Assembly (NCBI RefSeq): GCF_024978135.1
Contig: NZ_JANTEZ010000001.1
Coordinates: forward strand, 186,001-250,000
Origin: Herbiconiux gentiana
GTDB taxonomy: Bacteria > Actinomycetota > Actinomycetes > Actinomycetales > Microbacteriaceae
Length of the DNA: 64,000 nt
Direction of reading: 5' to 3'
The notes beneath the pieces were generated by a model. The model ran no database searches. It saw only the letters and a program-made list of their open reading frames with translations, and was not told the DNA's origin. Positions within the stretch are counted from its first letter, which is position 1; each line of letters begins with the position of its first letter. Both the position numbers and the translations under genes were made by a program. Shown piece by piece: positions 26,866 to 35,679 of this stretch.

Positions 26866-29387
26866 TGGCAGGCAAGCAGAACACCCGGGCCACGGCGACG
26901 GCCGACGCGGGCGGGCCGAGCCCGTCGGAGCGCTTCGCCGCGAGCCGCCGGCGGGCCGGGCATCCGCTCGTCGACCAGTTCAGGGCGGGGCTCGGCTTCG
27001 ATCTCGACCCCTTCCAGATCGAGGCCGCCGGTGCGCTCGAAGACGGGCGGAGCGTGCTGGTCGCCGCCCCCACCGGCGCCGGCAAGACCGTGGTCGCCGA
27101 GTTCGCGGCGTACGTGGCGATGCAGTCGGTGCGCGACAAGATCTTCTACACCGCCCCCATGAAGGCGCTGTCGAACCAGAAGTTCAACGAGTTCGTCGCC
27201 GAGTACGGGCCCGACGAGGTGGGCCTGCTCACCGGCGACACCAACATCAACGCGGATGCCCGGATCGTCGTCATGACGACCGAGGTGCTGCGGAACATGC
27301 TCTACGCCGACTCGGCGCTGCTGACGAACCTGCGCTTCGTCGTGATGGACGAGGTGCACTACCTCGCCGACCGGTTCCGCGGGGCGGTGTGGGAGGAGGT
27401 CATCATCCACCTGCCGCAGAGCGTGAAGCTGGTGTCGCTGTCGGCGACCGTCTCGAACGCCGAGGAGTTCGGCGACTGGCTGCAGGCCGTGCGCGGCGAC
27501 ACCGAGGTGATCGTGTCGGAGGAGCGGCCGGTGCCGCTGGATCAGCACGCGCTGGTGAAGACGAAGCTGATCGACCTGTTCGACTCCAGCGGGCGCGCCG
27601 CGACGAACCGGGTGAACCCCGAGCTGGCGCAGCTCGTGCGCGGGGGAGCGTCGTACGGCAACGACCGGAGGAGCGGGCCCGGGGCCTACCGCGGGGGCGG
27701 CGGAGGGGGTGGCGGTCGCGGGCGCGGTGGGCGCGGCGGGCGCTTCAACGGGCCCTCGCACGGCCTCGAGCGCATGGACCGGCCCGAGGTGATCGCTCTG
27801 CTCGACGAGCACCGGCTGCTGCCGGCGATCTTCTTCGTGTTCAGCCGGCTCGGCTGCGACCAGGCCGTGAAGCAGGTGCTGCGCGCGGGCGTGCGGCTGA
27901 CGACGGCCGACGAGCGCGACGAGATCCGCCAGATCGTCGACGAGCGCTGCCGCACCCTGCTCGACGAGGACCTCGCGGTGCTCGGCTACTGGGAGTGGAC
28001 CGAGGGGCTGCAGCGCGGTGTCGCCGCGCACCACGCCGGAATGCTGCCCGCCTTCAAGGAGGTGGTCGAGGAGCTGTACCAGAAGAAGCTGGTCAAGGTC
28101 GTCTTCGCCACCGAGACACTGGCGCTCGGCATCAACATGCCCGCGCGCACGGTCGTGCTCGAGAAGCTCGAGAAGTTCAACGGCGAGGCCCGCGTGCCGA
28201 TCACGGCGGGGGAGTACACCCAGCTCACCGGGCGCGCGGGGCGGCGCGGCATCGACGTCGAGGGCCACTCGGTCATCCAGTGGCGCGACGGCCTCGACCC
28301 GCAGGAGGTGGCCTCGCTCGCCTCGCGGCGCACGTACCCGCTGAACTCCAGCTTCCGGCCCACCTACAACATGGCGGTCAACCTGATCGACCAGTTCGGG
28401 CGGCCCCGCACCCGCGAGATCCTCGAGTCGTCGTTCGCGCAGTTCCAGGCCGACCGCGCCGTCGTCGACCTCGCGCGCAAGGTGCGCCAGCAGGAGGAGT
28501 CGCTGAAGGGCTACGAGGAGGCGATGACCTGCCATCTCGGGGACTTCCGCGAGTACGCCAAGATCCGCCGCGAGCTCACCGACCTCGAGCGCTCGGGTGC
28601 CGGGAAGGCCGACACGCTCTCCCGCGGCGACCGGGAGAAGCGGCAGCGCCACATCGCCTCCTTGCGGCGGCAGCTGCGCGCGCATCCGGTGCACGGCTGC
28701 AAAGACCGGGAGTCGCACGCCCGCTGGGCCGAGCGCTGGTTCACCCTGAAGCGCGACACCGACAAGCTGACGCAGCAGATCCAGACGCGCACGAACGTCA
28801 TCGCCAAGGTCTTCGACCGGGTCACCGACGTGCTGCTCGGAATGGGCTACCTGCGGCGGGACGAGCACGGTGCCACTCTGCTCACCGATCACGGCAAGAC
28901 GCTGAAGCGCATCTACGGGGAGCGCGACCTGCTGGTGGCCGAGTGTATCCGGCGTCGGGTGTGGCACGACCTCGACCACGCGGCGCTGGCCGCCATGGCC
29001 TGCGCGCTGGTGTTCGAGCCGCGCCGCGAGGAGGCTGAAGGCAACGACCGCAACCTGCCCCGGGGCGCCTTCCGCGAGGCGCTCGACAAGACGCAGACCC
29101 TGTGGGCCCAGATCGACGACGTCGAGCGCGAGCACCGGCTGCCGGGCAGCAAGCCCGTTTCGACGGGGCTCTCGGCCGCCATGCACCGCTGGGCCCGGGG
29201 CGCCTCGCTCGACGACGTGCTGTTCGAGGCCGACCTGGCCGCCGGCGACTTCGTGCGCTGGTCGAAGCAGACTATCGACCTGCTCGACCAGCTGCAGGGC
29301 ACGGCGGATGCGCGGCTCGCGACCCTCGCACGCTCGGCCATCGACGCGGTGCGCCGGGGCATCGTCGCCTACTCGTCGGTGGCGTGA
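26865..29387 (+). CDS. helY: Ski2/Mtr4-like superfamily 2 RNA helicase with internal RGG tract
   Basis: An 840-residue ATP-dependent helicase. Motif I APTGAGKT, TAPMKALSNQK (Ia), VMDEVHYLADRFRG (II, DEVH), SLSATVSN (III), ATETLALGINMPARTVV (IV-V), and YTQLTGRAGRRGID (VI) are in order, followed by a winged-helix/ratchet region and a DSHCT-like C-terminus (ALVFEPR). This is the Mycobacterium HelY relative, probably acting in RNA turnover. Unusually, residues 276-293 (27690-27743) are a Gly-Arg run with five arginines in an RGG-like pattern, inserted between the two RecA-like domains; such tracts bind RNA. The ATG overlaps the tatC stop; the frame is open further upstream only as shadow. Confidence 0.94.
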   Translation: MAGKQNTRATATADAGGPSPSERFAASRRRAGHPLVDQFRAGLGFDLDPFQIEAAGALEDGRSVLVAAPTGAGKTVVAEFAAYVAMQSVRDKIFYTAPMKALSNQKFNEFVAEYGPDEVGLLTGDTNINADARIVVMTTEVLRNMLYADSALLTNLRFVVMDEVHYLADRFRGAVWEEVIIHLPQSVKLVSLSATVSNAEEFGDWLQAVRGDTEVIVSEERPVPLDQHALVKTKLIDLFDSSGRAATNRVNPELAQLVRGGASYGNDRRSGPGAYRGGGGGGGGRGRGGRGGRFNGPSHGLERMDRPEVIALLDEHRLLPAIFFVFSRLGCDQAVKQVLRAGVRLTTADERDEIRQIVDERCRTLLDEDLAVLGYWEWTEGLQRGVAAHHAGMLPAFKEVVEELYQKKLVKVVFATETLALGINMPARTVVLEKLEKFNGEARVPITAGEYTQLTGRAGRRGIDVEGHSVIQWRDGLDPQEVASLASRRTYPLNSSFRPTYNMAVNLIDQFGRPRTREILESSFAQFQADRAVVDLARKVRQQEESLKGYEEAMTCHLGDFREYAKIRRELTDLERSGAGKADTLSRGDREKRQRHIASLRRQLRAHPVHGCKDRESHARWAERWFTLKRDTDKLTQQIQTRTNVIAKVFDRVTDVLLGMGYLRRDEHGATLLTDHGKTLKRIYGERDLLVAECIRRRVWHDLDHAALAAMACALVFEPRREEAEGNDRNLPRGAFREALDKTQTLWAQIDDVEREHRLPGSKPVSTGLSAAMHRWARGASLDDVLFEADLAAGDFVRWSKQTIDLLDQLQGTADARLATLARSAIDAVRRGIVAYSSVA

Positions 29388-31066
29388 GGGCGGCCGTGAC
29401 GCGAACGATCGATCCTGTGCCGCCTGCGGGCAGGGGTGTGCCCGGCGCGGGGGGTGGCGCGCCCGGCGCGAGCCCGTCGCCCCGCCCGAGCGCTCTGGAG
29501 ATTTCCCGCTCGTCCCGCCTGCCTGCCGTGCTCGTGGTGCCGCCCGCGCGGCCTCTCCTCCCGCTCTGGCTCGCCGTCGTCGCCGCCATCGGCGCGGGCT
29601 TCACCATGGACGCCGGCTTCCCCGACCAGAACCTCTGGCCGCTCACCCTCGTCGGCACCGGCGTCATGCTCGCCGCCCTGATCGGCCGTCGCTGGAGCGG
29701 GGCCCTGCTCGTCGGAATCGTCGGCGGCTCGGCGTTCTGGGGCGCGCACATCATCTGGCTGACGCTCTACCTGGGCCCCATCCCGTGGCTCGGGCTGACC
29801 CTGTTCGAGGCGGGGTACTTCGCCCTCGGCGCCATCGCGATCGCCCTGGTCTACCGCCGGGCCGACCGCGTCTGGCCGAGCCGCTGGGGTCGCCTCGGGC
29901 TCGTGCCCATCGTGATCGCCGGCCTCTGGACCCTCCGCGAGGGCATCAACGCGATCTTCCCCTACGGCGGCTTCTCCTGGGCCCGCGTGGCGATGTCGCA
30001 GAGCGACAGCCCGTTCACCTCGCTGATCGCCTGGGTCGGCATGGCCGGCCTCAGTTTCCTGCTGGTCTGGCTCGTCGCCTTCACCGTGCAGCTCTGCCGC
30101 GAGGGCCGGTGGGCGGCGGATGCCCTGAGCCGCCCCGCGCGCGTGCTCGCCGTCGTGACGGCCACCGTTGCCCTCCTCGCGGTGCCGGCGTGGGCCGCCC
30201 CCACCTCGGGCACCTCGCGCATCGGCGGAGTGCAGGGCGACTCCGACGCCGGACTCTTCGCGGTGCACGAGCGCGGCGACATCTTGAACGACCACGTCTC
30301 GGCGTCGCGCTTCCTCGAGGGGCAGGACCCCGACATCGTCGTCTGGCCCGAGAACGGCTCCGACATCGACCCGACCACGAACTCCCTCGCCGCCGGCACC
30401 CTCGACGCCGTGAGCCGGGAGCTCGGCGACGTGCCCCTCGTGGTGGGCACCATCCAGGTGCGCGGCGACAAGGTCTACAACACCTCGCTGCTCTGGCAGA
30501 ACGGACAGGCGACCGACCACTACGACAAGCGGCACCCCGTGCCCTTCGCCGAGTGGATGCCCAACCGCGCCTTCTTCCGCAGCCTCGCGCCCGACCTCGT
30601 CGACCTCGTCACCCGCGACTACGAGTTCGGCACCACCGACCTCACCTTCGACATCGACGGGCTGCGCGCGGGCATCTCGATCTGCTTCGACATCACCGAC
30701 GATGCCGTGATGCGGGCGATGTCGGCCGAGGGCGCGCAGGTCGTGCTGGCGCAGACCAACAACGCCGACTTCGGACAGACCGACGAGAACCTCCAGCAGC
30801 TCGCCATCGCCCGCCTGCGCGCCGTCGAGTTCGGGCGCAGCGTCGTCAACATCTCGACCGTGGGCACCTCGGCGATCATCGGGCCCGACGGGCAGAACAT
30901 CACGACGATCCCGGCCTACCAGCCCGGCGCCATGATCGCCGACGTCCCCCTCGCGACGACGCAGACGCCGGCCGCGCTCCTGGGCTTCCAGCTCGAGTGG
31001 CTCGTCGGCGGCCTCGGCCTCGCCGGCCTCGCGGTCGCGCTGTGGGCAGGCCGCCGCCGCGCCTGA
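29384..31066 (+). CDS. lnt: Apolipoprotein N-acyltransferase
   Basis: A 560-residue membrane enzyme that adds a third acyl chain to lipoproteins. Several hydrophobic segments lead to a periplasm-facing nitrilase domain with the Glu-Lys-Cys triad: Glu in VVWPENGSD, Lys in YDKRHPVPFAEWMP, Cys in GISICFDIT. A final membrane helix ends the protein. GTG at 29384 overlaps the helY stop by four bases; a second GTG at 29396 is possible. The first 45 residues are Pro/Gly-rich and poorly conserved-looking. Unlike mycobacterial Lnt it is not fused to, or followed by, a Ppm1 mannosyltransferase. Confidence 0.92.
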   Translation: MRAAVTRTIDPVPPAGRGVPGAGGGAPGASPSPRPSALEISRSSRLPAVLVVPPARPLLPLWLAVVAAIGAGFTMDAGFPDQNLWPLTLVGTGVMLAALIGRRWSGALLVGIVGGSAFWGAHIIWLTLYLGPIPWLGLTLFEAGYFALGAIAIALVYRRADRVWPSRWGRLGLVPIVIAGLWTLREGINAIFPYGGFSWARVAMSQSDSPFTSLIAWVGMAGLSFLLVWLVAFTVQLCREGRWAADALSRPARVLAVVTATVALLAVPAWAAPTSGTSRIGGVQGDSDAGLFAVHERGDILNDHVSASRFLEGQDPDIVVWPENGSDIDPTTNSLAAGTLDAVSRELGDVPLVVGTIQVRGDKVYNTSLLWQNGQATDHYDKRHPVPFAEWMPNRAFFRSLAPDLVDLVTRDYEFGTTDLTFDIDGLRAGISICFDITDDAVMRAMSAEGAQVVLAQTNNADFGQTDENLQQLAIARLRAVEFGRSVVNISTVGTSAIIGPDGQNITTIPAYQPGAMIADVPLATTQTPAALLGFQLEWLVGGLGLAGLAVALWAGRRRA

Positions 31067-31096
31067 CGCCTCGCCGGGAGGTCGGGCGGGTACAGA

Positions 31097-31127
31097 AACG
31101 CCGCCCGGGCGGATGCCGAGCGGCGTT
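31097..31127. terminator. Putative bidirectional terminator between lnt and rbpA
   Basis: An 8-bp perfect inverted repeat (31097-31104 with 31120-31127, arms AACGCCGC/GCGGCGTT) closing a GC-rich loop of fifteen bases, between two convergent genes. No T tract. Confidence 0.5.
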
Positions 31128-31163
31128 CGTGCGTGCGGGCGCGGGGCCCGCGGGGTGGCGGTG

Positions 31164-31529
31164 CTAGGCGCCGATCTTCTGCGTGCCGCGACGGGCGCGC
31201 AGGTACTGCAGGCGCTCCTCGAGCAGCTCCTCGAGCTCGGCGCGGGTGCGCCGTTCGAGCAGCATGTCCCAGTGCGAACGCGGCGTCTTGGCGTCGCTGT
31301 GGTCGATGACGACGGGCTCAGAGCCCACCATCAGCGTGGCTTCGTGGCTGCAGAACTTGCATTCCCAGGCCTCGGGGGCCTCCGCCTCGGCCGAGAACAC
31401 CATGTCGGTGTCACGGCCACATGTCGCGCAACGGTACGTGTACGTCGCTCGGGGCGAGAAAACGACGCCCTCTTCGCTCTGCAGGCTTTGTGCGCCCAGA
31501 CGCATTCCGCGCAAACTGCGATCTGCCAT
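31164..31529 (-). CDS. rbpA: RNA polymerase-binding protein RbpA
   Basis: A 121-residue actinobacterial transcription factor that binds the principal sigma factor and RNA polymerase and stimulates open-complex formation. Four cysteines (Cys34, Cys37, Cys57, Cys60: CATC and CKFC) form the central core; the sigma-interaction helix is SHWDMLLERRTRAELEELLEERL. The N-terminal tail ends in arginines before GMRLGAQSLQ. ATG 31529 follows GAGAGGAG. A sigma-R-like promoter candidate lies upstream (31564-31590). Confidence 0.96.
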   Translation of the reverse strand: MADRSLRGMRLGAQSLQSEEGVVFSPRATYTYRCATCGRDTDMVFSAEAEAPEAWECKFCSHEATLMVGSEPVVIDHSDAKTPRSHWDMLLERRTRAELEELLEERLQYLRARRGTQKIGA

Positions 31530-31563
31530 TGTGTGGTCTCCTCTCGCGGTGCTTATTCGTTAT

Positions 31564-31590
31564 AACGGCGTGCGAGGCGGAATCCTTTCC
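31564..31590 (-). promoter_or_regulatory. Candidate sigma-R-like promoter of rbpA
   Basis: On the minus strand GGAAA (31590-31586) is followed after 19 bases by GTT (31566-31564). Streptomyces sigma-R promoters read GGAAT-N18/19-GTT and rbpA is a sigma-R target there. A palindrome GTTATAAC (31559-31566) overlaps the -10 element and could instead be a normal TATAAC -10. Confidence 0.35.
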
Positions 31591-31681
31591 GTGGGCGGGT
31601 ATTGCCAGAGGTCTCCCAGTCAACTCCGCCATTCCCCTTTCGGGGGTCATCGCCTTCCGGGCGTGTCGAGCACCGGATGCT

Positions 31682-32485
31682 CTACCGACGCGGCCCGGCA
31701 CCGCCCCCGTGCCGGCGGAACTCGGCCGCCAGCGGCAGCATGAGGTCGACGCGGTCGGTGACGATGCCGTCGACGCCGCGCTCCAGCAGCAGCCGGGCCT
31801 CGTCGACGTCGTTGATCGTCCAGACGTGCACCTCGACCCCGGCCGCGTGCAGCCGCCGGACGGTGCGCGCCGTCACGGTCTCGAAGCGCCCGACCCGTCG
31901 GGGGATCTGCACGGCGTCGACCCGGCGCAGGAACCACCGCGCCAGGGGAGTGAGCCCCAGTTTCGCCGCGATGAGGGCGGGCACGAACTCCTGCGCCGAG
32001 GCCGACGCTGCGACCCCCGGCAGCAGGACGGTCGCCGACCTCCGCCGGGCGCTCGAGAACGACGTCAGCAGCACGCGCTCCCGCGCACCCGCCGCCTCGA
32101 TCGCGGCCGCCGCCGGAGCCGCGGCCGCCTCGGCCTTGACGTCGATGTTGAAGCGGCTCGTCGGCAGCGCGACCAACAGCTCGGCCAGCGTCGAGAGGCG
32201 CTGCCCGGCGCCGAGGTCGATGGCGACGAGCTGCTCGAGCGTGAGGGCGGACACGTCTTCGTCGCGGCCGGCGACGCGGTCGAGGGTGGGGTCGTGCGCG
32301 GCCACCGCGATGCCGTCGGCGGTGGCGTGCACGTCGGTCTCGAGGTATTCGGCCCCGGCCCCGACCGCGGCCTCGAAGGCGGCCAAGGTGTTCTCGGGCA
32401 CGTCGACCGCCAGCCCGCGGTGGGCGAGCACCCGGGGGAATGCCCCGGAGAAGTACTCGCTTCTCGATGCGCGCCGTCGAGCCAT
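31682..32485 (-). CDS. Glycerophosphodiester phosphodiesterase
   Basis: A 267-residue TIM-barrel enzyme that cleaves glycerophosphodiesters to glycerol-3-phosphate and an alcohol. Signature residues: LAHRGLAVDVPENTLAAF (catalytic His-Arg and Glu-Asn), LETDVHATADGIAVAAHD (metal Glu-Asp and second His), NIDVKAE, and TINDVDEARLLLERGVDGIVTDR at the end. No signal peptide is visible, so cytoplasmic. ATG 32485 lacks a clear ribosome site; 70 bases separate it from the SPFH gene stop, so it may be read from its own promoter or by read-through. Confidence 0.9.
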   Translation of the reverse strand: MARRRASRSEYFSGAFPRVLAHRGLAVDVPENTLAAFEAAVGAGAEYLETDVHATADGIAVAAHDPTLDRVAGRDEDVSALTLEQLVAIDLGAGQRLSTLAELLVALPTSRFNIDVKAEAAAAPAAAAIEAAGARERVLLTSFSSARRRSATVLLPGVAASASAQEFVPALIAAKLGLTPLARWFLRRVDAVQIPRRVGRFETVTARTVRRLHAAGVEVHVWTINDVDEARLLLERGVDGIVTDRVDLMLPLAAEFRRHGGGAGPRR

Positions 32486-32553
32486 CAGCGGGGGCTCGGA
32501 AGAGTGTCGACGTCGTGGATCACGGGCGGGTGCGGTCTGTGCTCGCCGGGGCG

Positions 32554-33753
32554 TCAGAGAGCGGCAGGGCCGGCCCCGTCCCCGGACGTCTCGCCCGGAG
32601 ACGGGGCGGCAGGGGAGGGGGAGACGGGCGGAGTCGGCGCCGACGGTGAGCCGTCGCCGATGCCCGCGCCGGCCGGGCGGCCCGCGGCGCTGGCGTCGGC
32701 CGCGTTGCGGGCCGCCGCCGTCGCGTCGCGCACGGCGGCCTGGGCGTCGGCAAGCGCCGACGACGCCGTGCCCCCGGCCGCGTCGCCGCCGATCAGCCCA
32801 CCGCTCTTCGCCGCCTCGCTGGGGCCGGGGCGCGGCCCGCCGGCGAGCGAGGCCGCGACCGACCCGCCCTTGTCTCCGAAGGCCTGCCCGATGCCCTTCA
32901 GCGCCTCGGTCAGCTCGCTCGGGATGACCCACAGCTTGTTCGCGCTGCCCTCGGCCAGCTTCGGCAGCGTCTGCAGGTACTGGTAGGCCAGCAGCATGTT
33001 GTCGGGCTCGCCCCGGTGGATGGCGCCGAACACCGTGGTGATCGCCTCCGCCTCACCCTGCGCCCGCAGCACCTGCGCCTTGGCGTCACCCTCGGCCCGC
33101 AGGATCTGCGACTGCCGCGCACCCTCCGCCTCGAGGATGGAGGACTGCTTGGTTCCCTCGGCGGTGAGGATGACCGCGCGACGCTCCCGCTCGGCGCGCA
33201 TCTGCTTCTCCATCGAGTCCTGGATCGAGGCGGGCGGGTCGATCGCCTTCAGCTCGACCCTCGACACCCGGATGCCCCACTTGCCGGTCGCCTCGTCGAG
33301 CACGATGCGCAGCTGACCGTTGATCTCGTCGCGGCTGGTGAGAGCCTCCTCGAGGTTCAGTCCACCGACCACGTTGCGGAGGGTCGTGGTGGCGAGCTGC
33401 TCGACGGCGCCGAGGTAGTTCGCGATCTCGTAGGTCGCGGCCCGAGCATCCGTCACCTGGAAGAAGACGACCGTGTCGATCGAGACGACCAGGTTGTCTT
33501 CGGTGATCACCGGCTGGGGCGGGAAGGAGACGACCTGCTCGCGCAGATCGATCAGCGGCCGCAGCCGGTCGATGAAGGGCACCAGGATGTTCAGCCCGGG
33601 CATGAGCGTCTTGTGGTAGCGGCCCAGCCGCTCCACCACGCCGGCCCGCGCCTGGGGGATGATGCGCACGGAGCGCGCCAGCACCACCAGCGCGAACAGG
33701 ACGACGATCGCGATGACGACGAACAGCACGATCTGACCCACGGAGTCGTTCAC
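32554..33753 (-). CDS. SPFH/band 7 membrane protein (stomatin/paraslipin-like)
   Basis: A 399-residue membrane scaffold protein. One N-terminal helix (residues about 8-29) is followed by the SPFH domain (EQVVSFPPQPVITEDNLVV, TLRNVVGGLNLEEAL), a coiled coil with repeated EGxxQ units (residues about 190-245), and a Pro/Ser/Gly-rich tail from about residue 310. Such proteins form cages around membrane enzymes or organise microdomains. The GTG at 33753 overlaps the stop of the NfeD gene by four bases, the classic NfeD-paraslipin pair. Confidence 0.92.
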   Translation of the reverse strand: MNDSVGQIVLFVVIAIVVLFALVVLARSVRIIPQARAGVVERLGRYHKTLMPGLNILVPFIDRLRPLIDLREQVVSFPPQPVITEDNLVVSIDTVVFFQVTDARAATYEIANYLGAVEQLATTTLRNVVGGLNLEEALTSRDEINGQLRIVLDEATGKWGIRVSRVELKAIDPPASIQDSMEKQMRAERERRAVILTAEGTKQSSILEAEGARQSQILRAEGDAKAQVLRAQGEAEAITTVFGAIHRGEPDNMLLAYQYLQTLPKLAEGSANKLWVIPSELTEALKGIGQAFGDKGGSVAASLAGGPRPGPSEAAKSGGLIGGDAAGGTASSALADAQAAVRDATAAARNAADASAAGRPAGAGIGDGSPSAPTPPVSPSPAAPSPGETSGDGAGPAAL

Positions 33754-34274
33754 GGTGTCGCTTCCTTCCGGTTGCCGGGCGCGAGCCCGTCGGGGGGAGT
33801 GAGGGGTGCACTGGCCGAGGCCGGTACGACGACGGCGGTGGCACCGTCGATGGAGGTGACGAGCACACGCTCGCCGCGCTCGAGCTCCCGCTGCTCGACG
33901 AGGGGCGAAACCCGCGCCGTCCAGGTGTCGCCATTGGAGAGCTTCACATGGCCGGCCGTCGGAGTCAGTCGGTCGAGCACGTGGCCCTCGAGACCGAGCA
34001 GGGCGTCGACGTTGCTCTTCGCCGGATCGCCGCCGCGCTTCAGCCGCTTCAGCAGCGGCGGCCGCAGCAGCAGCAGGAGCAGCAGCGAGACCGCCGCCGC
34101 CACCACGATCTGAGCCCACCACGGCGCTCCGACCACACCGGCCACGAGGCCTCCGAGACTGCCGATGGCGATCATGAGGAAGGTGAACTCGAGCGTGAAC
34201 ATCTCGATCACGATGAACAGCAGGATGAGGCCCAGCCAGACGATCCAGGCGTAGCTGTCGAGGAATTCGAGCAT
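33750..34274 (-). CDS. NfeD-family membrane protein
   Basis: A 174-residue protein with an N-terminal membrane segment, two further hydrophobic stretches around residues 10-80, and a C-terminal OB-fold (LLGLEGHVLDRLTPTAGHVKLSNGDTWTAR). NfeD proteins partner SPFH proteins, which is the next gene. ATG 34274 has a strong GGAGGAG. The long upstream extension of the reading frame is shadow. Confidence 0.9.
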   Translation of the reverse strand: MLEFLDSYAWIVWLGLILLFIVIEMFTLEFTFLMIAIGSLGGLVAGVVGAPWWAQIVVAAAVSLLLLLLLRPPLLKRLKRGGDPAKSNVDALLGLEGHVLDRLTPTAGHVKLSNGDTWTARVSPLVEQRELERGERVLVTSIDGATAVVVPASASAPLTPPDGLAPGNRKEATP

Positions 34275-34413
34275 CTGCGGTCTCCTCCCGTTTGCGACCT
34301 GTGCGGTCTCGATCGGTGTCTCCGACGCTATCAGGCACGGGCGACAACCGGTCGGACGCCCGGTGAGTTGGTAGTCTCGACGGGTTCGCCACCCCTCGTA
34401 CCAAGGAGCCCCC

Positions 34414-35184
34414 GTGTCCAACCCCCTCGCCCCCGGATCGCTCGACGGCAAGCGCGTTCTCGTCACCGGCTCGTCCCGCGGCATCGGCGCCGACACCATC
34501 GGCTACTTCGCCGAGGCGGGCGCCTCGGTCGTCATCAACTACCGCAACAAGGAGGCGCGCGCGGTGAAGCTCGCGAACTCCATCCGCGAGAACGGCGGCA
34601 CCGCGATCGTCGCCGGCGCCGACCTCACCGACCCTGACTCGGTCGCCGCCCTGTTCGACCAGGTGCAGGCCGAGCTCGGCGGGCTCGACGTGCTGGTGCT
34701 GAACGCCTCGGGCGGCATGGAGAGCGGCATGGCCGAAGACTACGCCATGAGCCTCAACCGCGACGCGCAGGTCAGCGTGCTGACCTCGGCGCTGCCGCTG
34801 CTCGCCCCCGGGTCGCGCGTCGTGTTCGTCACGAGCCACCAGGCGCACTTCATCCGCACCACGCCGACCATGCCCGAGTACGAGCAGGTCGCCCTCTCCA
34901 AGCGTGCGGGCGAGGACGCCCTGCGCGACCTCATCCCGCGCCTCGACGAGGCCGGCGTCGAGTTCGTGGTCGTCTCGGGTGACATGATCGAGGGCACCAT
35001 CACCGCCACCCTGCTCGAGCGCATGAACCCCGGCGCGATCGGCGCGCGCAAGGAGGCCGCCGGCCGCCTCTACAACGTGAGCGAGTTCGCCGCCGAGGTC
35101 GCCGCCGCCGCGGTCGACCCGATCCCGGCCGACCACACCCGGCTCGTCGGCGACGTGAGCGACTTCGAGCAGAACGGCGTCTGA
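34414..35184 (+). CDS. Short-chain dehydrogenase/reductase
   Basis: A 256-residue Rossmann oxidoreductase. The cofactor motif is VTGSSRGIGAD near residue 17, LNASGG replaces the usual NNAG, and the active-site region has Tyr in MPEYEQVALSKRAGEDAL (Tyr-x-x-x-(x)-Lys spacing is altered). The catalytic Ser is in FVTSHQAHF. Substrate unknown. GTG 34414 follows AAGGAG, and TAGTCT (34373-34378) is a likely -10. It is followed after three bases by a NUDIX gene. Confidence 0.85.
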   Translation: MSNPLAPGSLDGKRVLVTGSSRGIGADTIGYFAEAGASVVINYRNKEARAVKLANSIRENGGTAIVAGADLTDPDSVAALFDQVQAELGGLDVLVLNASGGMESGMAEDYAMSLNRDAQVSVLTSALPLLAPGSRVVFVTSHQAHFIRTTPTMPEYEQVALSKRAGEDALRDLIPRLDEAGVEFVVVSGDMIEGTITATLLERMNPGAIGARKEAAGRLYNVSEFAAEVAAAAVDPIPADHTRLVGDVSDFEQNGV

Positions 35185-35187
35185 GCC

Positions 35188-35664
35188 GTGGGTGGGGCAG
35201 CGGATGCCGCGGTGCCGGAGGGCACGGTCATCCTGAAGTCGCGGGTGCTCGTGACCGATAGTTCGGGTGCAGCCCTGCTGTTCTTCACGAGGGCGGATGC
35301 TCCCGCGAACCCCACCCGCTGGCTCACCCCGGGCGGCCATCTCGAACCGGGGGAGACCCACGCCGAGGCCGCCGTGCGCGAGCTCTTCGAGGAGACGGGA
35401 CTGGTCGTCACCGAGGCGGAGCTGGGCGACCCCGTGTGGGCGCACGACTTCGAGGCGGAGCCGGCCACGGGCATCCGTCGCCCCTATCACGAGGAGTGGT
35501 ACCGCCTGCGCACCGAGCGGTTCGACCCGGTCGACACGAACTGGACCGATGACGAGCGCGTCGACGTGGAGGAGTGGCGCTGGTTCGCGCCGGCCGAGCT
35601 GGCCGCGACGACGGATGCGCTGGAGCCCGCCGGGCTGGCGGCGCTGGTCGAGCGACTCAGCTAA
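35188..35664 (+). CDS. NUDIX hydrolase
   Basis: A 158-residue pyrophosphohydrolase. The Nudix box is GGHLEPGETHAEAAVREL then FEETGLVV (G-x5-E-x7-REUxEExGU), near residues 50-72. It hydrolyses a nucleoside diphosphate linked to some group; the substrate cannot be told. GTG start three bases after the SDR stop, so one transcript. Confidence 0.9.
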   Translation: MGGAADAAVPEGTVILKSRVLVTDSSGAALLFFTRADAPANPTRWLTPGGHLEPGETHAEAAVRELFEETGLVVTEAELGDPVWAHDFEAEPATGIRRPYHEEWYRLRTERFDPVDTNWTDDERVDVEEWRWFAPAELAATTDALEPAGLAALVERLS

Positions 35665-35679
35665 CCCGGCGGGCGGTTC

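Noticed and set aside
26841-29186. 781-codon minus-strand frame opposite helY
   Set aside because: No recognisable motif; shadow of the third-codon GC bias of the helicase.
31421-32986. 521-codon plus-strand frame opposite the GDPD and SPFH genes
   Set aside because: Spans two genes with clear motifs on the minus strand; composition is shadow-like.
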